NCBI RefSeq assembly: GCF_000717655.1
Contig: NZ_JNZY01000010.1
Coordinates: forward strand, 248,001-312,000
Direction of reading: 5' to 3'
DNA: 64,000 nt
From: Streptomyces katrae
GTDB taxonomy: Bacteria > Actinomycetota > Actinomycetes > Streptomycetales > Streptomycetaceae
Position numbers and translations under genes: made by a program. Under the pieces are notes generated by a model. It was not told the DNA's origin and made no database searches. It saw only the letters and a program-made list of their open reading frames with translations. Positions 18,557 through 26,482 of this stretch are shown piece after piece. Positions within the stretch are counted from its first letter, which is position 1. Each line of letters begins with the position of its first letter.

Positions 18557-19396
18557 ATGACCTCCTCTGCCCCGACGCCGTCCGTCCGGCCGCGCGAACA
18601 GCGCCTGCGCCGGTACCTGATGTGCCGCCCCTCCCACTTCGAGGTGGTGTACGCGATCAACCCCTGGATGGACCCGCAGAAGCCGGTCGACGCCGGCCTC
18701 GCCGTCCTCCAGTGGGAGCGGCTGCGCGAGACGTACCGCGAGCTCGGCCACACCGTCGAGCTGATCGACCCGGTGCCGGGCCTGCCCGACATGGTGTACG
18801 CCGCCAACGGGGCCACCGTCGTCGACGGCCGCGTCCTCGGCGCCCGCTTCCGCAACGCCGAGCGCATCCCCGAGGGGCCGGCGTACCTGGACTGGTTCCG
18901 CGAGAACGGCTTCACCGAGCTGCACGACCCCGAGTACGTCAACGAGGGGGAGGGAGACTTCCTGGTCACCGGCAGCTCCGTCCTGGCCGGCCACGGCTTC
19001 CGGAGCGACGAGCGCAGCCACCGGGAGGCGGAGGCGTTCTTCGGCCGGCCCGTCATCAGCCTGGAGCTGGTCGACCCGCGCTACTACCACCTCGACACGG
19101 CGCTCGCCGTCCTCGACGGCGACGAGATCATGTACCACCCGGAGGCCTTCGCCCCCGCCAGCCGCGCCCTGCTGGAGACGCTGTTCCCCGACGCACTGCC
19201 CGTATCCGCCGAGGATGCCGCCGTGTTCGGGCTGAACGCCGTCAGCGACGGCCTGAACGTGGTGCTCCCCGAGGCGGCCGAAGGGCTGGCCGGGATGCTG
19301 CGCGAGCGCGGCTTCCACCCCATCGGCATGGACCTGTCCGAACTCCTCAAGGGCGGCGGCAGCGTCAAGTGCTGCACCCTCGAGATCCGGCCCTGA
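18557..19396 (+). CDS. ddaH: Dimethylargininase-like amidinotransferase-superfamily enzyme
   Basis: A 279-residue pentein-fold enzyme of the N(G),N(G)-dimethylarginine dimethylaminohydrolase type, which converts dimethylarginine to citrulline and dimethylamine through a covalent Cys intermediate. Visible family features are MCRPSHFEVVYAINPWM near the N-terminus, NEGEGDF (substrate acidic residues), YYHLDTALAVL with the catalytic His, and the C-terminal GGGSVKCCTLEIRP with the nucleophilic Cys at about 272. ATG 18557 has GGGAG 4 nt upstream; the open frame before it is not protein-like. Related amidinotransferases or arginine deiminases are possible, but the C-terminal motif favours DDAH. It stands alone and ends at a shared hairpin. 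Confidence 0.85.
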   Translation: MTSSAPTPSVRPREQRLRRYLMCRPSHFEVVYAINPWMDPQKPVDAGLAVLQWERLRETYRELGHTVELIDPVPGLPDMVYAANGATVVDGRVLGARFRNAERIPEGPAYLDWFRENGFTELHDPEYVNEGEGDFLVTGSSVLAGHGFRSDERSHREAEAFFGRPVISLELVDPRYYHLDTALAVLDGDEIMYHPEAFAPASRALLETLFPDALPVSAEDAAVFGLNAVSDGLNVVLPEAAEGLAGMLRERGFHPIGMDLSELLKGGGSVKCCTLEIRP

Positions 19397-19416
19397 CCCG
19401 ACCTCGAAACCGGTGT

Positions 19417-19442
19417 GCCGCAGCCCCGGGCGGGGCTGCGGC
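19417..19442. terminator. Bidirectional hairpin terminator
   Basis: A 12-bp perfect inverted repeat (19417-19428 with 19431-19442), folding as an 11-bp stem with a 4-nt loop, between the convergent ends of ddaH and the small secreted protein gene. Confidence 0.8.
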
Positions 19443-19451
19443 GGATGCGGC

Positions 19452-19952
19452 TCAGTGGAAGAGCATCGAGGCGTCCCCGGCCGCCGTCGTGACCGAGCCG
19501 GGGCAGAGGAAGCTGCCCGAGGTCTTGGTCGCGGTGAAGGCCTGGTTGACGTACTTGCGGGTGGTTCCGTCGCGGTTCCACGTGATGTTCGTGGCCTTGT
19601 AACGGCACGATATGAAGCTCTGCTTGCCCGTGATGTCGATGGCGTCGGCCTTGGCGGTGCCGGCGGTGTCGTCGAAGGTGAACGCCGGATTGTTGTTGAG
19701 GCTCGCCGTGATGCTGCCGCTGCAACCGAGGTTGCCGCCCGGCGTGTTGATGGTGGTGCGGTCGACGCTCAGTGCGCTCGGGGGGTCGGCGCTGGTGTGC
19801 GCGTTGGTCCACGTACAGGTGTTGCCGGCGACGACGATGACGCCGTCGACCCGCTGATCGGCCGTGGGGCCGAGAGCCGTCGCCGACGTCGCTCCGCCGA
19901 CGATCACCGCTGCCGCCAGTACGGCAGCGCCCGGCCATGTCGAGATCTTCAT
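19452..19952 (-). CDS. Small secreted protein of unknown function
   Basis: A 166-residue exported protein. The signal peptide is clear (MKISTWPGAAVLAAAVIVGG, cleavage after ATA or SATA). The mature part is about 135 residues, Thr/Asn/Ala-rich with four Cys (in NTCTWTN, GNLGCSGS, ISCRYKA and FLCPGS), consistent with a disulfide-bonded beta-sandwich outside the cell. I do not recognise the family. ATG 19952 is preferred over GTG 19973 because AAGAGGAG sits 7 nt upstream of the ATG. It ends at the hairpin shared with ddaH and is divergent from the esterase gene. Confidence 0.85.
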   Translation of the reverse strand: MKISTWPGAAVLAAAVIVGGATSATALGPTADQRVDGVIVVAGNTCTWTNAHTSADPPSALSVDRTTINTPGGNLGCSGSITASLNNNPAFTFDDTAGTAKADAIDITGKQSFISCRYKATNITWNRDGTTRKYVNQAFTATKTSGSFLCPGSVTTAAGDASMLFH

Positions 19953-20266
19953 CCTGTCGCTCCTCTTCGCCACGTCCTCGTGGGGTGTGAAGCGGGGCCC
20001 TGGGGGGCCTCGCCGACGTGCACCCGGCCGTCGGGGGCGGTTTCCGTCATGGCCGGGGGAGAGAGCTTTCGAGACACGCCGGGGAAGGTCCCACAGGGAC
20101 CTTGAAATGTCAGGCCCATGTCAACAGATTGGCTGGATGGCTCCGGTCCGGAAAACGGTGTGGAACGGATCGGCTCCCGTTGCTCTCTACTCCTGTGCGC
20201 ACGCACCGGCGGCGCCGCCGGACCGGCCGGTCCGTGGCGACACCACGCAGAGAGTTCCCCTGTTTC
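19953..20266. other. Intergenic region between divergent secreted-protein and esterase genes
   Basis: A 314-bp stretch without a credible gene. It holds one perfect small dyad at 20085-20103 (listed separately). No promoter can be named with confidence. Confidence 0.5.
20085..20103. promoter_or_regulatory. Perfect dyad AAGGTCCC-ACA-GGGACCTT
   Basis: An 8-bp perfect inverted repeat with a 3-nt centre, alone in the divergent intergenic region upstream of the esterase. Because no gene ends here it is unlikely to be a terminator; an operator is more plausible. No regulator gene is adjacent. Confidence 0.45.
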
Positions 20267-21376
20267 GTGAGTCTGACAAGCGCCACGCTCCTCATCGTCG
20301 TCCTGCTCGCCACGGCGCTGGCCTTCGCAGCCGCCGTGTGGCTGTGGCCGCGCCTCGGCCGCCGGGGCCGACGGCCGGTGTGGGGCCGGGTCGGTGTGGT
20401 GCTGACGCTGCAGGTGCTGCTGCTCGCCTCGATCGGCCTCACGGCCAACCGGACCTTCCTGCTCTACGGTTCCTGGGCGGATCTGGCCGGCATGGAACGG
20501 GCGATGCCCTCCATGGGCGACGCGCCCGCGGGCTCGGGGGTGCGGGTCCTCGGCCGGCAGCCGACGGACGTGCCGGGCGGCGGAACACCGCACGTCGGCG
20601 GCGAGATCGAGAAGGTCACGGTGCACGGCGAGCGGTCCAAGGCCGCCGTCCAGGCGTACGTGTACCTGCCGCCGGAGTACTTCCAGAAGGGGAACGAGAA
20701 CAGGAAGTTCCCGGCCACCGTCGTGCTCACCGGATTCCCGGGGATGGCGGAGAACCTGCTCAAGGGGTTGGACTACCCGAAGACGGCGTGGAAGCTCGCC
20801 AAGCAGAAGAAGATGCCGCCGATGATCATGGTCATGATGCAGCCCTCGGTCGTACCGACCCGCAACACGCAGTGCATCGACGTGCCGGGCGGCCCGCTCA
20901 GCGAGACCTTCTTCGGCACGGACCTGCCCAAGGCGATCTCCGGCGCCTATCGCGTCGGCACCTCGCCCTCGAACTGGGCCATCATGGGGGATTCCACCGG
21001 GGGTTACTGTGCACTGAAGGTCGCCTTGGAGCACCCGGAGCACTATGCGGCCGGGGTGGGTCTGTCGGCGGACTACAAGCCGGAGATAGACGAGGACTCC
21101 GGCGATCTCTTCCATGGGAACACTGCCGAGGAGAAACGATCCGACCTGCTGTGGAGCCTGGACAACCTGCCGCAGGGCAAGTCTTCCTTCCTGGTGGCGA
21201 CCTCTCAGCAGGGCGAGGGGAACTACAAGCCGACGCAGAAGTTCATCGAGAAGGTGAAGGCGCCGGCGCGCGTCTCGTCGATCACCCTCGACCACGGTGG
21301 GCACGGCTTCAACACGTGGAGGCGGGAGATCCCGCCCGCGATGGAGTGGCTCGGCGGCCGCATCGGCGCGGAGTGA
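20267..21376 (+). CDS. Membrane-anchored alpha/beta-hydrolase esterase (antigen 85 / esterase D-like)
   Basis: A 369-residue protein. Two N-terminal hydrophobic segments (about 5-25 and 38-58) put the enzyme outside the membrane; residues from about 110 form an esterase of the EstD/antigen-85 type. The nucleophile elbow is GDSTGGYCA (Ser about 243), the catalytic His lies in LDHGGHGFNTW near the C-terminus, and VVLTGFPGMAENL is probably the oxyanion region. Streptomycetes lack mycolic acids, so an ester-hydrolase role is likelier than mycolyl transfer. GTG 20267 starts the hydrophobic segment, but no good ribosome site is visible, so the start is the weak part. Confidence 0.82.
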   Translation: MSLTSATLLIVVLLATALAFAAAVWLWPRLGRRGRRPVWGRVGVVLTLQVLLLASIGLTANRTFLLYGSWADLAGMERAMPSMGDAPAGSGVRVLGRQPTDVPGGGTPHVGGEIEKVTVHGERSKAAVQAYVYLPPEYFQKGNENRKFPATVVLTGFPGMAENLLKGLDYPKTAWKLAKQKKMPPMIMVMMQPSVVPTRNTQCIDVPGGPLSETFFGTDLPKAISGAYRVGTSPSNWAIMGDSTGGYCALKVALEHPEHYAAGVGLSADYKPEIDEDSGDLFHGNTAEEKRSDLLWSLDNLPQGKSSFLVATSQQGEGNYKPTQKFIEKVKAPARVSSITLDHGGHGFNTWRREIPPAMEWLGGRIGAE

Positions 21377-21485
21377 CCTCCGGCGCGCACCACACCGGCA
21401 CCGACACAGACCGGCCGCCGACACAGGCCGCCGACACCGGGCTCCGGCACCACCCACCGGCAGCAGACGAGAACGAGGACGAGGC

Positions 21486-22721
21486 ATGACCCCGCACGTG
21501 ACCCCGAACGCAGCAACCACCACCACGCCACCCCTCCCGTGCCCGTTCGACGCGTCGTTCGCCCGCGACCCCCACGCCGTCTACGCGCGCCTGCGTGCCG
21601 CCGGGCCGGTGCACCGCGTCGCGCTGCCCGACGGCTCCCCGGTCTGGCTGGTCACCCACGCGTCGGACGTACGGGCCGGGCTCGCCGACCCGCGCCTCTC
21701 CGTCAACAAGCGCCATTCGACTACGGGATTCAGCGGCTTCTCCCTCCCGCAGGCCCTCGACAGCAACCTCCTCAACATCGACCCGGAGGACCACCTGCGG
21801 CTGCGCCGCCTCGTGTCGAAGGGCTTCACCGCCCGGCACGTCGAGCTGCTCCGGGCCGGCATCCAGGACTCCGTCGACGAGCTGACCGCCCGGCTCGCCG
21901 ACCGGATCGCCCGCTGCGGCGCGGCGGACCTGGTCGCCGAGTTCGCCAAGCCGCTGCCGCTGCGGACCATTGGCGCGCTGCTGCACGTACCCGCCCCCGA
22001 CCAGGACCGGTTCTCCGACTGGATCGCCACCATGCTCGCCCCGCGCTCGAAGGAGGAGCTGGTGGCGGCCATCGGCCACGTCCACCGGTTCCTCGTCGAC
22101 CTGGTGGCGCAGCGACGCGCCCGTCCCGGCGACGACATGCTGTCGAGCCTGATCGCGGCGCGCGACGAGGAGGACCGGCTCACCGAGGACGAGCTGGTCT
22201 CGCTCGCCTTCCTGATCCTGATGGCCGGCAGCGAGACCGTCCAGCACGTCATCTCCGGCGGGGTCCTCACCCTGCTCACCCACCCGGACCAGCTCGCCGC
22301 CCTGCGCGCCGAACCCGCCCGGCTCCCCGAAGCCGTCGAAGAGCTCCTGCGGTACGCAGGCCCCAGCCAGACGGCGGTCCGCCGCTTCCCGACCGAGCCG
22401 GTGGAGATCGGCGGCGTCCGCATCCCGGCCGGTGACACGGTCCTGTTCTGTCTGGCCTCGGCACACCGCGACCCGGCCCGCTACCCGGACCCCGACCGCT
22501 TCGACATCGGCCGGGAGGACAAGGCCCACCTCGCGCTCGGCCACGGGCTGCACTACTGCCTCGGCGCGCCGCTGGCCCGCCTGCAGATCAGCCTCGCGCT
22601 GGGCGCGCTCCTCGACCGGCTGCCCGGTCTCCGTCCGGCCCGTCCCGTGGCGGAGCTCCCCTGGGCGAGCACGTTCCGCTTCCACGCCCTGCGCGCCCTG
22701 CCGGTCACCGCGGACTTCTAG
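21486..22721 (+). CDS. Cytochrome P450 (bacterial class I, CYP105/107-like)
   Basis: A 411-residue soluble P450 monooxygenase. Key elements: I-helix oxygen-binding motif AGSET (usual form AGHET or AGxET), K-helix EELLR, and the heme-binding loop LGHGLHYCLGAPLAR with the axial Cys at about 358. The first residue of the loop, normally Phe (FGHGxHxCLG), is Leu here. The length and the C-terminal FRFHALRALPV are typical of bacterial enzymes fed by ferredoxin, but no ferredoxin gene is adjacent. ATG 21486 follows a GAGGACGAGG stretch. The substrate cannot be inferred; the upstream esterase is 110 bp away, so they may be separate units. Confidence 0.92.
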   Translation: MTPHVTPNAATTTTPPLPCPFDASFARDPHAVYARLRAAGPVHRVALPDGSPVWLVTHASDVRAGLADPRLSVNKRHSTTGFSGFSLPQALDSNLLNIDPEDHLRLRRLVSKGFTARHVELLRAGIQDSVDELTARLADRIARCGAADLVAEFAKPLPLRTIGALLHVPAPDQDRFSDWIATMLAPRSKEELVAAIGHVHRFLVDLVAQRRARPGDDMLSSLIAARDEEDRLTEDELVSLAFLILMAGSETVQHVISGGVLTLLTHPDQLAALRAEPARLPEAVEELLRYAGPSQTAVRRFPTEPVEIGGVRIPAGDTVLFCLASAHRDPARYPDPDRFDIGREDKAHLALGHGLHYCLGAPLARLQISLALGALLDRLPGLRPARPVAELPWASTFRFHALRALPVTADF

Positions 22722-22723
22722 TG

Positions 22724-22775
22724 CCGGGACGGCGGACGGGGCCGCGTCGTCCGGATGCGGCCCCGCCCGTCCCGG
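22724..22775 (+). terminator. Long GC hairpin after P450 gene
   Basis: Interrupted inverted repeat: CCGGGACGG and CGGGGCCGC (22724-22745) pair with GCGGCCCCG and CCGTCCCGG (22757-22775), immediately after the P450 stop. Confidence 0.7.
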
Positions 22776-22789
22776 CGGAGGCTTGGCCC

Positions 22790-23038
22790 ATGCACCACGC
22801 GCCGATCCTCGTCCACCCGATCGCCCCGGCCGGCGGCCGCCGGGTCTCCCTGCGCGCCGACGGGCAGGACACGGTCCTCGGCACGGCCTTCAACGACGCC
22901 GACGTGATCGAGCTCCTGCGCGGGGCCGGCGTACCCGATCCCGACGACGTGGTCCTCGGCGGCTCGGCCCTCGTGGATTGGCAGGGCGACGAGCCGCACA
23001 CCTACGAGGCGGAGCCCTCGGACACCGACATCCCCTGA
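22790..23038 (+). CDS. Small conserved-looking protein of unknown function
   Basis: An 82-residue protein starting MHHAPILVHPIAPAGG. ATG 22790 has GGAGGC 7 nt upstream. It is acidic with no signal peptide or membrane segment; the sequence (RRVSLRADGQDTVLG, DADVIELLRGAGV, VDWQGDEPHTYE) looks like a single small alpha/beta domain. I have a faint recollection of similar small streptomycete proteins but no named family. It sits between a P450 terminator and an RraA-like gene and may be independent of both. Confidence 0.7.
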   Translation: MHHAPILVHPIAPAGGRRVSLRADGQDTVLGTAFNDADVIELLRGAGVPDPDDVVLGGSALVDWQGDEPHTYEAEPSDTDIP

Positions 23039-23153
23039 CGCCGGCATCCCGTGACGCCGCTCCCGGGCGGCCGGGAAGGCACCATGGGGGTGGTGGCTGA
23101 CCCGAGCCGTCCGTTCGGAGGATCCGGGAATCCGGGAGAGAAGGGGAGACGGC

Positions 23154-23846
23154 ATGCTGAAGGCCTTCACCGACCTGTCCACGCCGCTCGTGGCCGATGC
23201 CTGCGTCCGTACGGGCGTGCCGCTGCGCGTGGCACCGCCCGGCATCCGCGCGGTGCTGCCGGAGCACCGGGTCGCGGGACGCGCGCTGCCCGTACGCCAC
23301 TACGGCAGTGTCGACGTGTTCCTGGAAGCGTACGGTTCCGCCGAGCCGGGCGACGTCCTGGTCATCGACAACGGCGGACGCTCGGACGAGGCCTGCGTGG
23401 GTGATCTCGCCGTGCTCGAGGCCGAGACGGCGGGCGTGGCGGGCCTCGTGGTGTGGGGGCTGCACCGTGACACGCCCGAGCTGGCCGAGATCGGCCTGCC
23501 CGTGTTCAGCTACGGCAGCTACCCGGCCGGGCCCGTACGGCTGGACGAACGCGAGCCCGAGGCGCTGGTCACCGCCCGGTTCGGGCCGCATCTGGTGGGC
23601 GGCTGGGACTTCGTCTTCGGCGACGCCGACGGCGTGCTGTTCGTCGCCGCGGACCGGGTGGAGGAGGTGCTGGACACCGCGCTCCGGATCCGGGAGACCG
23701 AGCGCGAGCAGGCCCGCCGGATCCGCTCGGGCGACACCCTGCGCAGCCAGACGGCGTTCGCGGACTACCTGGTCCTGCGCGAGGCCGACCCCTCGTACAC
23801 CTTCCGCCGGCACCTGCGCCGGACCGGCGGCGCCATCGAGGAGTGA
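23154..23846 (+). CDS. RraA-like protein (aldolase/regulator superfamily)
   Basis: A 230-residue protein of the RraA fold, a family that includes RNase E inhibitors and class II HMG/CHA aldolases. The core is visible as STPLVADACVRTG, EPGDVLVIDNGGRSDEACVGDLAVLEA and VVWGLHRDTPEL, which line the metal/substrate site. Streptomycetes have an RNase E/G enzyme, so both functions are possible; with no operon partner I would not choose. The start at ATG 23154 has a purine-rich GGAGAGAAGGGGAG site upstream. A terminal 35-residue helical extension (DYLVLREADPSYTFR) follows the core. The gene converges on the S33 peptidase gene. Confidence 0.85.
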   Translation: MLKAFTDLSTPLVADACVRTGVPLRVAPPGIRAVLPEHRVAGRALPVRHYGSVDVFLEAYGSAEPGDVLVIDNGGRSDEACVGDLAVLEAETAGVAGLVVWGLHRDTPELAEIGLPVFSYGSYPAGPVRLDEREPEALVTARFGPHLVGGWDFVFGDADGVLFVAADRVEEVLDTALRIRETEREQARRIRSGDTLRSQTAFADYLVLREADPSYTFRRHLRRTGGAIEE

Positions 23847-23874
23847 CGGCGCCGCCGTACCCGGCTGCTCGGGA

Positions 23875-25425
23875 TCATCCCCGCGCCGCCGGGCACGTGG
23901 TGCCGTCGGACGGCAGGGTGCCGTCCAGCAGGTAGCCCTCGACGTGGGCGTCGACGCACGCGTTGCGGTTCTGGAACTGCCCGTGGTCGCCGCCCTCGAC
24001 GGTGACCAGGCGCGATCCCGCCAGCCCCCGGTGGGCGCGTACGGCGGCCTCGTAGTACGTCGCCGGGTCGTTCTTCGAGTTGAGCATCAGCACCGGCGGC
24101 AGCCCCTCGCCGGTGACCTTGATGCGCGGAGCCTTGGAGCGCGGCCAGTTCGCGCAGACCGCCGCGTACGTCAACTCCCGTGCACCGGCCAGGGGGTGGG
24201 CACGCGTGGCCTCGGCGCTCTCCCGCACCCAGTACCGGCTGTCGCGGTTCCACGGGGTGTCGCCGCAGGTGACTGCGAAGTAGTCGGCGACGAAGTCGGC
24301 GCCCATGAGGTGCTTCAGCCGCCCGGCGACGGCCCCCCTCGTCTCCGCCGGCGCCTGCTCCGGATGCTCCAGGAAGCCGAGGAGCGAGGCGAGGTCCGCG
24401 AACTGGTCGGCGTTGTACAGGGACTTCGTGGCCGCCGCGTCGAGGTGGTTGGGCGTGATGACGGTCCCCTCGACGTCGAGCGGCCGGTCGTGCAGCGCGG
24501 CCCGCAGCCGCTCGTACGAGGCCTGCGCCTCCTCGGGGGTCCGCCCCTGGTGGTAGGTGGCGTCGTTCTTCGCGAGCCACGGCAGGAAGTCCTGCTCGAA
24601 CCGGCGCTGGAAACTCATCGGCTGCCCCGTCAGGAAGGACTGCCAGTCCCCGGTGAAGTCGGTGTTGCTGTCGAGGACGGCCCGTTCCACGCGGCGGGGG
24701 AACTCGGTCGCGTAGTACGCCCCGAGGAAGGTGGCGTACGAGGGCCCGTAGTACGAGATCTTCTCCTCCCCGAGCAGCGCCCGGTACAGGTCCATGTCGT
24801 GCACGGCCTGATCGGTGGTGATGTACGGCAGCAGTCCGCCCGAGTTGCGCTCGCAGTCCCGTACGAAGTCCCGGGCGCGGTCGAAGGTCCGCCGGACGGC
24901 GGCCGCCGACCGGTCGCGCAGATCGGCGACGCCGCCGAACATGGCGTCGACCGCGTCCTGGTCCGCGCAGACCACCTTCGTACTCGCGCCCACACCGCGC
25001 TGGTCGAAGCCGACGATGTCGTACGCGTCCGCCAGCTTCGGGCTGTACGAGGCGAGCCGGGCCGGCCGGGGGAGCCCCGAGGCCCCGGGTCCGCCGGCCG
25101 CCATCATGAGCACGCCCCGGCGCCTCGCCGGATCGGCCGCGCGGTGCCGGGAGACTGCGATCGTCAGGCTCGGCCCGGAATCCGGGTGGTACCAGTCCCG
25201 CGGCACCGACATCGAGGCGCACTCCAGCGAACCGCCCGTACAGGGCTGCCAGTCGAGCTGCTGGTGCAGGTACCGCCCGGGTATCCGCGGGCTCCCGCCG
25301 CCCGGAGCCCCGCCGCCCGCCCCGGCGGGCGCGGCGCTCGCGTGGCCGACGGGCAGGACGGCGGCGGCGAGCAGGCCGCAGGCGGCGGCCGCGAGCCATC
25401 GGGCAGGCTTCTTGAACACGTGCAT
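23875..25425 (-). CDS. Secreted S33-family tripeptidyl aminopeptidase-like hydrolase
   Basis: A 516-residue exported alpha/beta hydrolase related to Streptomyces tripeptidyl aminopeptidases. Signal peptide: MHVFKKPARW followed by a hydrophobic Ala/Leu stretch, cleavage near HASA. Family features: CASMSVPRDW at the mature N-terminus, oxyanion loop MAAGGPGASG, IVGFDQRGVGAST, nucleophile elbow YYGPSYATFLG, catalytic Asp in NSKNDPAT and His in GGDHGQF, with the typical terminal Cys-containing segment. The elbow reads G-P-S-Y-A rather than the usual G-G-S-Y-G, so the Ser is kept but its surroundings are altered. ATG 25425 with AGGGGG upstream is preferred to the upstream open frame. Confidence 0.9.
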   Translation of the reverse strand: MHVFKKPARWLAAAACGLLAAAVLPVGHASAAPAGAGGGAPGGGSPRIPGRYLHQQLDWQPCTGGSLECASMSVPRDWYHPDSGPSLTIAVSRHRAADPARRRGVLMMAAGGPGASGLPRPARLASYSPKLADAYDIVGFDQRGVGASTKVVCADQDAVDAMFGGVADLRDRSAAAVRRTFDRARDFVRDCERNSGGLLPYITTDQAVHDMDLYRALLGEEKISYYGPSYATFLGAYYATEFPRRVERAVLDSNTDFTGDWQSFLTGQPMSFQRRFEQDFLPWLAKNDATYHQGRTPEEAQASYERLRAALHDRPLDVEGTVITPNHLDAAATKSLYNADQFADLASLLGFLEHPEQAPAETRGAVAGRLKHLMGADFVADYFAVTCGDTPWNRDSRYWVRESAEATRAHPLAGARELTYAAVCANWPRSKAPRIKVTGEGLPPVLMLNSKNDPATYYEAAVRAHRGLAGSRLVTVEGGDHGQFQNRNACVDAHVEGYLLDGTLPSDGTTCPAARG

Positions 25426-25519
25426 GTCTGAACTCCCCCTGGGGTCCGGCAGGTCCCCCCGATCGTCCCGCGCAGGCCCCCGTGTCCTCGATATCCCTGC
25501 CATCCGCATCCGAGGTGGC

Positions 25520-26407
25520 AGTAGTGCCACCCCCGGCGACGGCTGGCTGTACGCGCCGACCCACGCGCCGACGGCGGCCGGTGAGACCACGGGCGCCAAG
25601 GTGAAGGCCTGGCACGTCACCGGCCGGAACCAGCAGAAGGCCGGTGCCGTCTACCAGAACTCGGTCTGGACCGAGCACAGCGACCGCGAGACGCTCACCG
25701 GCAACGGCTACTTCGACACGCACCGCCGCGGCCCGGACGACCAGGAGCTGCACGTCTCGCCGGTGCCGGACAGCCAGGAGCTGGTGGCCGGCGCAGTCTG
25801 CGCGAAGATCGACGCCAAGCCCACCGAGCCGGCCAAGGCCCCCGCGCCACCCGCCGTCACCCGGCCCGAACTTCCGCACGCACTCGACCCGCTGCCGGGC
25901 GCGACGGGTGACACGGGCTCCGCATCGCCCTCGGACTCCACCCCGGTCACCGGCGCCCCGCCCACGACGAGCCCGGCCGCCCCGCCCGGTACGTCTCCCA
26001 CGCCCGGCAGCCCCAACAGCCCGGGAACCCCGACGACGGGCCGTCCCAGCCGGCCGGCCACCCCGTCGCAGAGCAGTTCGCCGACCCGGCAGCAGCCGCA
26101 GGCCCCGGCGGTGAGCATCCAGCAGCCCGGTGCCGGAGGCCAACTGCGGCGCGGTTGCGAGGAGTCGTTCGCCGGGACGGCCCGGACCCGCCCGGGCAAC
26201 GAAACCGTCACCGACCCGCAGTACACGAGCTGGCGGATCAACGGGCCGAACGGGCCGATGACCCTGGGCGCGGGCGCGTCGGGCCGCTTCCTCGTGCCCC
26301 TGCTGCCGGACGGATCGTACAAGCTCGTGTTCAGCGCCACCGATCCGGCGGCCGGACTCACCGGCAGCGCGGAGATCTCCGTCAGGATCGTGGGCTGCCT
26401 GCGCTGA
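25520..26407 (+). pseudogene. 5'-truncated secreted/proline-rich protein of unknown function
   Basis: Protein-like sequence begins abruptly near 25535 (GDGWLYAPTHAPT) in a frame that upstream runs antisense through the peptidase gene. No ribosome site precedes any start; the first usable codon is GTG 25601. The product has a beta-rich N-terminal piece (AWHVTGRNQQKAGAVYQ to VPDSQELVAGAVC), a Pro/Ser/Thr linker of about 100 residues typical of secreted proteins, and a C-terminal Ig-like domain (CEESFAGTAR to SVRIVGCLR, two Cys that could pair). A signal peptide is missing, so I think the 5' end was lost, perhaps when the peptidase gene came to lie beside it. A real short cytoplasmic protein is less likely. 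Confidence 0.55.
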
Positions 26408-26482
26408 AGGCCGAACGGAGAGGATCATGAGGAGGCGCCGGCCCGCCGGGCCCCGCCCCGCCACCGAGTTCAGGAGGTACGT

